The notes beneath the pieces were generated by a model. That model saw nothing but the letters and a program-made list of their open reading frames with translations, was not told the origin of the DNA and searched no databases. From NCBI GenBank assembly GCA_022497145.1, contig MU385999.1, positions 1-60,808 on the forward strand: 60,808 nt of DNA. The letters are read 5' to 3'. Positions within the stretch are counted from its first letter, which is position 1. The number at the start of each line of letters is the position of its first letter. The position numbers and the translations under genes are program-made. The stretch comes from Rostrohypoxylon terebratum. Taxonomy: Eukaryota; Ascomycota; Sordariomycetes; Xylariales; Hypoxylaceae. Positions 33,890-44,272 of the stretch are shown here, piece after piece.

Positions 33890-34534
33890 ATGAGATCTCC
33901 AGTCAGGATGCTTGCCTCTACGGTTCTCCTGGGCTTGCCTACAGCCACGGCCCTTGCCACGTGCAACAGCACTCAAACAGGCGTCGAAAACTGCATTGAC
34001 GGGCCTACTCCTCCGTCTCTAGTCTACTTACTTACAGTTGAGGCTACAGAGACGCCACCGATGATTATCGGCAACGGTGGACACGGTAACCGGCTCGTCA
34101 TTCCAATCACAGGGGGCACCTTTTCTGGCCCGAAACTACAAGGTGAATACGAGCAACATGACTTTGCTATTCAGCTGAAGTGAATCGGGCAGTGAGCTAA
34201 CTGAAAGGAATTCGCAGGCAAGGTCTTGGCTGGCGGAGGAGACTGGGGCAGCTACGATACTGCCAACAAGGTATTCGCTCCTGACGCCAAAATTGTCCTA
34301 GAGACAGCAGATGGCGCGAATATCCTCGTGTCCGGGCGGGGAAAGTCTCCATGGGCAACCATAGAGTTTGAGACAGGCAGTGAAGAATACTCCTGGCTGA
34401 ACGACGCCATCGGCGTTGGTCTGATTCGGGTCGGCGAGAATAATCTTACCGCTGAAATTTTTCAGGTGAGTGAGGGCTCGGAATTGCTTGTTGACTAGAC
34501 TCGTTGCTGATACTCTGACACATAGGTTGCGTAA
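33890..34534 (+). CDS. Secreted DUF3237 family protein
   Basis: Predicted exons 33890-34142, 34218-34465 and 34526-34534; 169 residues. A short signal peptide (MLASTVLLGLPTATALA) predicts secretion or entry into the ER. The body shows the DUF3237 pattern: GNGGHGNRLVIPITGG, GPKLQGKVLAGGGDW across the first splice site, and NDAIGVGLIRVGEN near the end. The last exon adds only Val-Ala; without the third exon the frame continues 11 codons to another stop. DUF3237 has a small beta-barrel-like fold and no settled function. It is followed on the same strand by a FAD oxidase, so it may act on the same intermediate. Confidence 0.85.
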
Positions 34535-35013
34535 GGTGGATCGTGTTGTTTCTCCTATTGGCTCTCATGGGGATTTGATCAGTCAGGGTCCGGAATGTCC
34601 CCGATGTGCTCCGGCTGATTCTATACATACTTCGTCATCTTCTAAGCTCCATAGGGTTAAGACTATAGCAACTAATAATTCGGAAACATATTATACATAA
34701 GGATTGTAGATAACACGGAACGGACTCAAAATGGTCCGTTAATATGATCCTCCCGTAACATAAAAACTCCAGCGGCAAATGAGATCCTTGGTAGTGTTAA
34801 TCTGACAATCCGGTACCTGTGTACCTTGCATGATCACATGGATATGGTGTCATTTCATTTTATTTTTATTGCTGGTGATTAGGTAGGTAGGTAGGTATAT
34901 GGAGTAATCTGAAGTTGATATGGCTTAAAAGGTCGACATTGGCCGTATACTGCTACCGTATACTACTAGACTGTCACCGCGAAGCAACGCTACCTCCGGT
35001 ATACTCTATCATC
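34535..35013. other. Intergenic region, promoter of the first FAD oxidase
   Basis: About 480 bp with a short TAGG tandem near 34882-34898. I looked for an upstream signal-peptide exon of the next gene and found none. Confidence 0.45.
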
Positions 35014-36554
35014 ATGGTTTACCCTTCCGACTGTGTAAGTTTCGATAAAGATGGAAATATCAGTTTTAGGCATCCCTGACCATGACATGAATAGTGTTCT
35101 GCTCTCGTAGCCGTATTGGGCAGCAAGATATGGTATCCTGAGAACCAGGCATACAACCAGTCTCTGACTTCATACTTCTCGGCGCAAGAAGCCGAGGTCT
35201 ATCCCTCTTGCATCGTCTCACCCGCTTCGACGGCTGACGTCTCAGCAGCGGTGGCGACTCTATCCCATGGAAATTGCAGTTTCGCTATCCGCTCCGGCGG
35301 CCATTCGACCTGGGCTGGCGACGCTAACATCGTGGGCGGCGTCACGATAGACTTGCAGAGCCTCAATGCCACCCAGTTGAACGATGACAAGACCATTGCC
35401 TCGGTCGGCCCGGGGTCTAGATGGGGGAAGGCTTACGAAGCGGTGGAGGCCTACGGCCGTGGCCTCCCCGGGGGTCGTGTCGGGACAGTGGGCGTCGGAG
35501 GACTCTCCCTCGGGGGAGGGATTTCATCTTTCTCGCCGCGCTATGGCTGGACGTGTGATTCCATAGCAAATGTTGAAATTGTCCTTGCCGATGGCGCCAT
35601 CATAAACGCCAACGAGACGCACAACACGGACCTTTTGCACGCTCTCCGCGGCGGGTCCAACAACTTCGGCGTCGTCACCCGGATCGACTTCCGCATCTTC
35701 GAGCAAGGCGATATCTGGGGCGGCGTTGTCAACTACGACATCGACACCGTCCCCCAGCAGCTCAATGCTACCGCAAACCTAGCTGCAGCCGATCCGTACG
35801 ACGAATACGCGTCTCTAGTCCAAAACTTCGTCTTTACTACCGGTGAAGGCCAGAGCGTTAGCAACACTTTGCATTATACCAAACCGGTGGAGTACCCGGA
35901 CTTTTTCAAGCCGTTCACTGACATCCCACAAACGGACAACACGCTACGCGTCGCTAACGTGTCAAATTTTGGCAATGAAGGGGTGGACGAGAACCCTGAC
36001 GGGTACAGGTAGGTGACCTTTACTTACATGTTGCGGCGATTTGATAGATAGAGCTAACTTAATACCCGTGTAGAGCGCTCCTAGCCACGACGTCGATTAG
36101 GGCCAGCTTAGAAATGCTGACCGCAGCATTCGACGCGTGGAATGCGAGCTTAGAAGCCTTGAGCAGCGCCACAGGTCTTGTCCAAACCAGACTTATCGTC
36201 GAGCCCATTCCGCAGATAGCGTACAGAAAGGCGGCGCCAGGCACGAATATGCTTAACCTCTCCGAAGACGAGGGGACTTTGGTAATTATCGGTGTTGCCG
36301 GGGGGTGGGCCAATACCGCGGACGACGCGCTAGTGACCCAGGCCGCGCAAGACATAATTAGCAAAATCAACACCCAGGCGAAGGTGCTCGGTCAGAGTTT
36401 CGACCTCGTTTATTTGAATTACGCGTCTCCGTGGCAGGATGTCATTGCAGGCTACGGGCCTGAAAGTCTTGCGAAGCTGCAGAGTGTCAGCCGGAAATAC
36501 GATCCGAAGGGCGTCTTCCAGAAGAACGTCCCTGGCGGCTTCAAACTATTTTAA
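35014..36554 (+). CDS. Berberine-bridge-enzyme-like FAD-linked oxidase (SorD-type)
   Basis: Predicted exons 35014-35032, 35111-36008 and 36074-36554; 465 residues. The FAD-binding half carries RSGGHSTW with His71 as the probable covalent FAD site, and GGRVGTVGVGGLSLGGG, where the Cys used by bicovalent relatives is absent. The C-terminal half ends with YDPKGVFQKNVPGGFKLF, usual for the BBE tail. The first exon is tiny (MVYPSD) and inferred only from a GT site and phase, so the true N-terminus is uncertain; no signal peptide is seen. Enzymes of this group oxidise or rearrange phenolic or dearomatised polyketides, as SorD does in sorbicillinoid pathways. It faces a second oxidase across about 560 bp. 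Confidence 0.88.
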
Positions 36555-37114
36555 AGTCCATGACAGATACTGTTAGTTTCTGTAGAACCTATACCGAAAC
36601 CTCAAAATAGAATATCATATCGATGAGACAAGATTGGGTAGTCTATAAATTAGGAAAATCTTAGTCGGTGATTATCATGGCTCTTCCTACATTAATCAAT
36701 ACGTATTTAAAATCTGCTTGGAAAGAATTGTAACGAAAAGTTGTGTAGTAAAAAAAACTAGGTAGGTAGGTACCTAATTAGATGTTGTGACATTTAACCC
36801 CAACCCCAACCCTGACCCTAACCCCATCTCTATTTCTAGTCTTATCCCTAACCCTACCCCTAACCCTAGATGATAGTACTATGCTGAAACCTTCGGAGGG
36901 GTAAGGGCACGACAATGACTTATTATAATTCATAAATCAAGACAGGTAGGTAACTATTTCACGTGTTCTGTGCACGATTTGAGGTGACTTTCTTCACAGA
37001 TGAGACATATATCTTTCTATTATTCGGTCTGTTACTATAATCATGCCATAAAGAGCCGTCTGTGTCTTGATAGATACATACATGTTACAGACGGCTCTGT
37101 GGTGAACATGCTAC
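36555..37114. other. Intergenic region between convergent FAD oxidases
   Basis: About 560 bp between the two convergent oxidase genes. It holds a TAGG tandem near 36762-36776 and the telomere-like block listed separately. No gene was seen. Confidence 0.6.
36795..36869. repeat. Interstitial telomere-like (CCCTAA) degenerate array
   Basis: The plus strand reads variants of CCCTAA over about 75 bp: CCCCAA, CCCTGA and CCCTAA units, a 15-base interruption, then CCCTAACCCTACCCCTAACCC. The G-rich strand is the minus strand. CCCTAA/TTAGGG is the usual telomere repeat of filamentous fungi. Confidence 0.85.
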
Positions 37115-38765
37115 TTAGTATAGAGAATATCCAGTCCCGAAAAGGTTATTTGGGTCCCATTTCGCCTTGAGCTCTCGCAGCTTTGGCAGATTCTCCTTAG
37201 ACCACCAAGCTTCGGGACCCTCGTCGCCGAGCGCGTAATTGACATATACGTGCTCTTCCTCGAAGCCGCTCGCAGCATAAAACTTGTCGCGTTGTGCCTC
37301 AGACCAATTGGTAGCGACCGGTCCAATAGAATCGTCGAGGTAGACATTTTCCATGAGCCTGTTCCGAGTAGTTACATCACAGATTAGCGGGTGCATTGGT
37401 CAATATGGAATACGGGATCACCTACCACCATGCCTGGACGTCGCGCCAAGGGAAAACGGTGTCCTTTTTAGAACTAGCGACCTTGTTACTATAGTATTGT
37501 ATGTATGACTGCCCAGCATACGTGGGATTGGCCTTGGAGAAGGCCACAAAGTCCGCGAAGTGGGCCTCGACAGTAGCAGGGTCGGTTCGGTTCAGGCCCA
37601 TAGTATAAGCCGTGAGCGTGTTGCCCCTGTTACATACACCCCTCGTGATTGACTGATAATACACTTCTTTCTGCGTCAAGTTGTTTATATCTGTCGAGAA
37701 CGGATTCAGTGCCGCGAACTGGTCTATGTATGGTTGTGCTTCTTCGAGGGTGCCGATGTACCAAACCGCCAGCCAAATGTAGCCTTCACCGGATGTGCCG
37801 TTGTACAGCATGGCGGATTGAAGGGCAAGTTTGGCGGGAAGGTCATCGTCGTAGGTAGTCAACAGCTCCCAAAGACTACGGTTTGCGGACGCCTCGTAGT
37901 AGAAGTTTGCCTCAGTGACGTAGCCGTTATTTGTCAGATCGTACACTTCAAAGGTTGCTTCCGTAACAATGCCGAAGGCCTGTCCTGCACCGCGGAGTGC
38001 CCAGAACAGGTCTTCATTTTCGCATTCTGAAGCTGTCACCGTCTGACCCGTCCCAGTTAGAATTTTGACGGATTTGAGCGCGTCGATCATGAGTCCGTGT
38101 GTTCCCATGAGCATTCCAATCCCACCACCGAGAGTTACACCAATCGCACCAGGGCACCATGAATTTCCGGTTTCTATGTCCATTTTCAAATCAGCAAGAC
38201 TTGGTTCTGCGCGCGCCCGAATTGGGATGGGAATTCTCACGTATTTCTTTTCCAGCGGCAAACACCGCTGTCACCATCTCGCCCAAAGTAGTGCCTGGTC
38301 CTAATGTCATCCGGTTCGTGTGTGGATCGACGCTGACCGTGTTGAAGTTTTGGAGGTTGATATTGAGGCCGTTGAACTGGCTAAGACCAATCTTAGCCCC
38401 ATGTCCGCCATTCGTTGCAATGAACGGTATATGGTTTGCTGCCGCAATTGTGACCTAAAAAGACCAACATAGTAATTAGCTCTGCATTTTTCTGGGACTA
38501 TTCCAATGTTATAAGAGAATGCACTTACGATTTGCTTCAAATCGGTCAGGGCTGCAGGTTTGATAGCGCCAGACCAATCTGGAGTCTCCCAAGCCGACCA
38601 TCGGGGTCCGACAATAGAAGAAAAATTGGCGTCGGACGACGATGCCATCTCGGTGCCAGGAGACACATAAGGACCAAACAGAGCCTCCAGGCTGCCACTG
38701 TAGTTGCCTGCGTGGGCCGTCGTGGCGTAGGCCAGAGCCAGGAAGTGTGAAAGCTGCACTAACAT
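37115..38765 (-). CDS. Secreted berberine-bridge-enzyme-like FAD oxidase, probable bicovalent FAD
   Basis: Predicted exons 38765-38529, 38454-38241, 38173-37426 and 37358-37115; 480 residues. A signal peptide (MLVQLSHFLALAYATTAHA) is clear. The FAD domain has TNGGHGAK with His97 and, across an intron, TGNSWCPGAIG with Cys157, so both covalent attachment residues of bicovalent flavoenzymes appear present. GVTLGGGIG and WALRGAGQAFGIVTEA follow. The C-terminus reads KWDPNNLFGTGYSLY, the family tail. It would oxidise a substrate in the secretory pathway or outside the cell. It differs from the neighbouring oxidase in targeting and flavin attachment, so the two are not recent duplicates. It is convergent with that gene and on the same strand as the third regulator. 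Confidence 0.9.
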
Positions 38766-39456
38766 TTTCCAGATAACTATCTGACAATGAAGGACTGAGG
38801 GGAACGACTGTGCTCATTCAACGCCATTGAGAGCTGCAATTATGCAAAACAGCTGGCAGTAAAGGGAACGTACTGTATTAAGAGTAAAATTACATAGACG
38901 AATACTCCGTTAGGTTGAAGATCTCTTTGCCACGGTGAGCCTTCAATGACCCTAGCATAGTCTCCGTCCGCATGGTAAATTTCACATTAGGAATGGAGAG
39001 CAGGTGGAGACCCGGATAGAATATTGTTACGCGAGCTGTCTAGTAATAATAGAGGCTTCCGTATAAGATTGGTATGGCGCGCAAACCAAATTCATTCCCT
39101 CCGATTGGATCGCGTATCTACTTAAAGCCGGTTGTTATGAGTATAAGCCAGGTAAGGCTCTAGGAACGGAGACGGTATGCTGAGTCCGCTTGGAAACAGG
39201 AGTGGTTTTTTTACGATAGTGGGACTGCGCGAAATGAGCGGGTTATCGGAGCAACAATTGGGATATGCTCGAGCCTATGTTGCCGTTTTGCTCACACGGC
39301 TTTAGAAATCACCGATTCTGATGCCGTTCTGATGCCGTTCCAGCGCTAGCTTAGTCCGTGGGAGCTTGAATGATGATCCTAGTGGACACGCGATACCCTT
39401 GCAATTCGATTAACGCCTTGTAAGTAGTATACAGTTCTGAGATAGCCTTTGAAGCT
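38766..39456. other. Intergenic region, promoter of the second FAD oxidase
   Basis: About 690 bp between two minus-strand genes. No coding frame, RNA gene or strong motif was recognised. Confidence 0.5.
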
Positions 39457-41657
39457 TCAAAATAATTGGTCCATCCAAAATTTACTGGTGCCGGAATTTA
39501 CAAAGTATCCTTGTGCAGGTGCGGCCGCATTGGGACCTCCACAACCCGAAACATCGGACGGGCCTGGTCGCTCTAGCTCTACCATAGAGCCCTGAATGTT
39601 GGAGCGGAATGCTCGTATACCGGAAGCAAGTTGCGTGAATATGCCATTAGTCTCCTGCTCAAGCGCCTCCGTAGCCGTCAGCGATAGCTTATCTGCAATG
39701 CGATCCAAGAGGACCGGTAAGTCGATAACGGCTCGCGCATGGGCGCGATTTATTCTAGAGTCTCGCAAGCTCTCTAGATGGCTTAAGATCACGACACAGC
39801 CTGCGAGCTGCTCCCATTGGAGGAAAGAGATGCCAACAAAGTCGGACGGTAACAGGCTTAGCAAGCCCGAGGTGCAAGCGCTGATTGTGAGCACAGATTG
39901 CCACATGTATGACAAATCGCTGTAACCTATCGAGGTTTGCTCGTCGATGGCAATGCCATCGGTGATGGTACCGTTTGTGCCAACCTCGGCAGACCCAGAA
40001 TTACCATTTTTCAGACGCGAGATAGTCAAGCTGGAGTGACGAATCGTCTCTAAGATAAGTAGCTCTACATAATGAGTATGTGCTAGCTGAACTATTTAAT
40101 TTTATCAGCACACCTAGTTACCATAGGAATTTAGCTCGTCGCTATATGCAACGGCCTGTCTGTACTGAGTACTTACGTTGGTGGTGCTGGGAAGACCAGG
40201 AAGGAGTTCTACGGAGCTCCTGCAACTGTCCGTGGAGTGTCTCAGCATCTGATAATATTGAAGGCGCCGCTATTGATGGCTGAGCCTGATTTGTTTGTTG
40301 TTGTTGTTGTTGTTGTTGCTGCTGTTGTAATGTATCACGAAGATGGGCGGCTTTGGTGGCAAGAAGCTGAAGACGGACTTGCAAGACCAAATCTGTGTCA
40401 GCAGGACATGCCTTGGTAGTATTGACAGCCGCGAGAATTTCTTGGAGTTGTGGCGTCCACTTCATAGCATCCATACTAGCAAAGAATTCAGACACAGCTG
40501 AGCTGATCACAAAACAACCTAGCACCGCACGTTGAAGTTCTAGAGACAGCTGTCCGTGGTTGGACGGAATGGCAAAACGTTGTGCCAGAAGGTTGCCTGC
40601 GTAAGGCGAGCGGGGAGCGGGCCTATCTAGGTGCATCTCGGCGACGAGTGACATGCATAACATAACTAGGCGCGAAAGATTGCTGCGGTTATGGACGTGA
40701 TCCCATCCCCAGGCAATATAGACCAAGAGGCCTAATAATAAGTCTACCGTAGAGTCGATGCTATGATGTGGCTGGCGCAATAAGGCCGTCTCGAAAAGAG
40801 AGCGTTTCAACTCGCGCGCGCGCGCTTCCTTCTCTCGCGCAAACGGCCACGCTACACAAACTATAGCTTGTAATAGTAACGGCCGATCGTGATGCAGCTG
40901 TTCGACTGTCGTATTGTCCGGGATATGGACGATGGGAAAATGAGGCAGCATGCGAGAGCGAAAGGTATCCAGGCACGTTGCAGAGGACTGATGATGCGAA
41001 TCCGAAGTGGTTGTAATGGGCGTAAGAGGGAGGTCGTGAGGTATTGGAAGGGCGGCGACGGGCTTAGGCGAGGCAGGTGAGGTATTGGTATTATTGTCGA
41101 TATCGATATCAACGTCGACGTCGACATCGACATCGGATAGCGGGTGGTTGAGATCATTCTGGACATCGGGTTCCTCGGGTTCCCCTATCAAGGTACTTGA
41201 TTGAGACCGTTCCGCGGGGGTTCTGTCTTGTGACTTGTCGCGGTCGCGGTCGCGGTTGCGATCGTGATCGCGATGAAAGGAGTGCCGTGATTCCAGCAAC
41301 GAGACTAGGCCATCCAACCTGTCTTCCAAAGAGGCAATTCGGTCATCTGATTCGTGATTCTTTTCGCTGGTACGTCGCCGAGGGGTTTCATGCGGCTGAC
41401 ACTGTCTCGATAGCCGGTGACATCTGTGAAGAGATGGATGATGGATGAGTCCTGGTCATTTCATTTTCATTTTCATGATTGATGATTTGTGATGAAAGGT
41501 GTGAGAGGAGAGGTGCGAATAGCGAGTAGCGAGTAGCGAGTACAAACCTTTCGCATCCATTTCCGTCAGATCGGATGATACACCGGCATTTTGCTATGAC
41601 ACAGCGCGCGCATGCCTGGCCATATTGAGCAGAACGGGTTATCCCTCTTCTCTTCAT
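39457..41657 (-). CDS. Zn(II)2Cys6 transcription factor with poly-Gln and Asp-rich repeats
   Basis: Predicted exons 41657-41548, 41423-40177 and 40064-39457; 654 residues. The zinc cluster is split by the first intron: CARCVIAKCRC and GCER on exon 1, then CHRLSRQC on exon 2, which together give six cysteines in family spacing. It is followed by a basic stretch and a probable coiled-coil (RIASLEDRLDGLVSLLESR). A low-complexity zone has HDRNRDRDRDK and DVDVDVDVDIDID repeats, and a run of ten Gln lies before the last intron. The middle and C-terminal parts are helical, as in AflR-like and other fungal pathway regulators. It lies next to the monooxygenase/NR-PKS pair and is a likely activator of them (inference). 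The first ATG is at 41657; the open frame extends further upstream without ATG. Confidence 0.88.
40291..40325. repeat. CAA/CAG microsatellite (poly-Gln codons on minus strand)
   Basis: The plus strand reads TTG/CTG triplets that translate on the minus strand as ten consecutive Gln in the regulator at 39457-41657. Confidence 0.9.
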
Positions 41658-42183
41658 GAAGCATATGTGATGTGAATAGATCCGATTTGATCTGAGCGTC
41701 GTTACGGAATTACCTCTAGGGCTGGTAAGTTGTGGAATAGGTTTAGGTTGTGGGGGTAGCAATGTGGAGGGTGTAGGGTGGATGCTGGATGCTGGGGGCG
41801 GTGCCGATGCCGCCTAAGCTTTAGGTCTACATAGTAGTAGTTTCCAAGGACCAAGGCACAAGGTTCTCCTCCGCGGCTCGATCCGCCCGATCTGCACAGA
41901 TTTGCGCTAGGGCTAGCCTAGCGCACTACGCTTAGCGCTTATAGAGAAAGGAACCGCCGTCGGACCCTCTGTGAAGACCTTCTGTAAGCCACGAAATTAG
42001 GAGGGTGTGACGCGCCATGATTACCTATGGATGGTTTTTTAGACCCACGCTATTTGAGGGTCCTTCATCACCTTTACAACAACTTCAATTCACCTCTTCC
42101 TCCTAGCTGTGTAATAACTCCCGTGAACTCGAGCTCGAGTAATGAGGCATTTATATACATCCAATATCATATCTCTCTCCACA
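41658..42183. other. Intergenic region, promoter of the third regulator
   Basis: About 530 bp between the regulator start and the monooxygenase stop. No gene was recognised. A missed 5' exon of the regulator cannot be excluded. Confidence 0.45.
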
Positions 42184-43589
42184 CTACTTTTTAGTAACCT
42201 TAGTCTTTGCATCAATCACCATCTTTTCAACACTGAAATCCCAAAGCTTTCGTGAAGCCTGCTCTAACTTAATATGGCATCTCTCTGGGTCTCTGCCTGT
42301 CGGTCCGTAGCGCCATTGGTACATCTCGCCCATCTCACGAGAGCTACGTACTAGCCACTGGCTACGCTCCATTCTTGTCGTTGAGTAGGCTCGTAAGGCT
42401 TGCTCAACAGTTGGTCTGACACTATTGGTAGTGTCATTTAGGCTAGCCTGTGCCGTGTCGAGCACCTCGCAAAGCACGAGTGCGTCCTCAACTCCCATGC
42501 ATGCCCCGGCGCCCTGGTGCGGACTGCTGGCGTGGGCAGCATCTCCGGCAATGCAGACTATACCACGAGAAAATGTTGGCGCCGGATGATCGTACGTATC
42601 GAATATCCCCCATTTGACTATATCCTCGGGGAACGATCTCGCTATCTCTCTTATATGTGGACTTAAACTCGCTACCGCCCTTTCAACTTCCCCACGTGTA
42701 GCCGGTGCCGTCATTCTGGTTGCGTCGGGGAAATCTGAGGACTCGTGGGTAAATATGGCGACGTTAAGAAGGGTCCCATTCATAACCTGTCATCCTCATG
42801 AGCTTCACAAGATCACCTTTCGTTTTAAACAGATGAATTGGAATGTGAGGGGCGTAGGTAAGTACCAACCGGATACGACATCATGTTGACATCTGGCCCG
42901 CAGTGCATGCAAGCGCTGGTAGCCTTTTGTTCCCCGAGCGCCTCGATACCCGTCTTTATTGGTATCATGGTGCGGTAGGCTACCTTGTGGCTAAAATTAG
43001 GGCGAGAGGCAAGGTGGTCCGCTCTGAACAACACCTTGCGAACGGTCGAGTGAATCCCATCGCACCCGATCAAGACATGAGCATCAGCTATACCCCCATC
43101 CGCAAAGCGCAGCACGACCTTGTCACTCCCCGGCTTGTCTTCGTAGTTCACGAGCTGCTTTTTGAATTCTACCACACCATCGGGCAGCTGCGCAGCCATG
43201 GCCAGCAGGAGATGTGATCGCACGGCACCCCAGAACGCTAAGTTCTTCTCTGGGATTTGAAAGAGTAGTGACTCAGTTTCCAGTTCTGCCTCCTTCTTGT
43301 CCCTGGGGTGGAATGCGTCCCAGTAGCGCGTATGCGTGCTCGAGCTCGTTTTCTGGCTGATGTGACTTAGTGTTTCCAACAGAGCCGGGTCGAGGCGCTG
43401 CATACATTCTCGCGCGATCCCCGTGAAACCGATCCCAGCCCCGATCTCCTGCCATTCAGCCCCGCGCTCGTATATCTTCACACGTATGCCACGATGTAAG
43501 AGACCGAGCGCTGTCATGATACCAATGATGCCTCCGCCCACGATGGCCACATTCAGAGGCGGAATACTGTTGACTCTCATGTTGGCCAT
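42184..43589 (-). CDS. Class A FAD-dependent monooxygenase, SorC/AzaH/TropB-like
   Basis: Predicted exons 43589-42870 and 42786-42184; 440 residues, normal length. Signatures: dinucleotide-binding VAIVGGGIIGIMTALG near residue 14, the DG motif LIGCDGIHSTVRK near 175, and GDAAHASSPHQGAGACMG near 322. These define salicylate-hydroxylase-like flavoproteins. In sorbicillin, azaphilone and tropolone pathways such enzymes hydroxylate and dearomatise the aldehyde released by the NR-PKS. Divergent placement next to an NR-PKS with a reductive release domain supports that role. The intron donor read here, GTTGGT, is not typical, but it is the only option I found that joins SYP to VMNGTLLNVA in phase. 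Confidence 0.94.
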
Positions 43590-44272
43590 GCTTCGAAATC
43601 CAATCTACACACAGGGGTTCGGCAGTGTGAGCTACACGAAATCGCGACCTTGTTTGTCTGCGTCCGAATTTAGAGAATAATTCTAGAATCTGGCTGGTGT
43701 TGTAAGGTTATCTTGAGTTTTTGCGCTGGTTTTCCCATCCAAACCTTCTCGAATTCATTTTCATGCGCTATGATACGCTCTAGAATGATAGGCCGTGATT
43801 ACCGGGATATTGAACCTCCGGATATGCTCTTTAGAAGGATTCGGTGGGCGCAAAACCGGGCGTCGTATCATCCCCCCCTGAATTTACGGACTAATTTTTC
43901 GGTCTAGCTGACCCCAGAAGCAGAAGATATTGTACAAGCCACGTGGTAAGGATCCTAGGACGTCTACGCCGGGCAGAAATAATATCCATCTGGAATAGGT
44001 GGTCAGCCGGAGCAATGATATGATTCTATTGAATGAACCAATGAGAGGTGAATTTCATTTATCTTAGATAGTCACACCATTGACACACCCCTTATTTTCA
44101 TTTTACAAGAGGTACTACTGATCTAAAGAGATATTACTTCCATTACTAATAAAGAAGCCTCGGGGGCGAAATAATTGTCTTTAAGTTGGATCTTCCTTGG
44201 GTCAGATGTCTCATCCCTTCGCCCGTGCCCTATACCTTTCAACATCGTATACCCCTTTCACACACCCACGCA
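43590..44272. promoter_or_regulatory. Shared divergent promoter of the monooxygenase and NR-PKS genes
   Basis: About 680 bp between two divergent starts. It contains one TCCGGA palindrome at 43817-43822, the same hexamer found twice in the HR-PKS/MDR promoter. Joint control of the two genes is likely from layout alone; the site as a regulator target is inference. Confidence 0.5.

Noticed and set aside
35014..38765. The two FAD oxidases as a recent inverted duplication
   Set aside because: Intron positions, signal peptide, flavin-attachment residues and sequence differ too much.
44186..44272. 29 upstream codons as the start of the NR-PKS
   Set aside because: The frame is open but begins with TTG and has no ATG; the SAT domain begins normally after the ATG at 44273.
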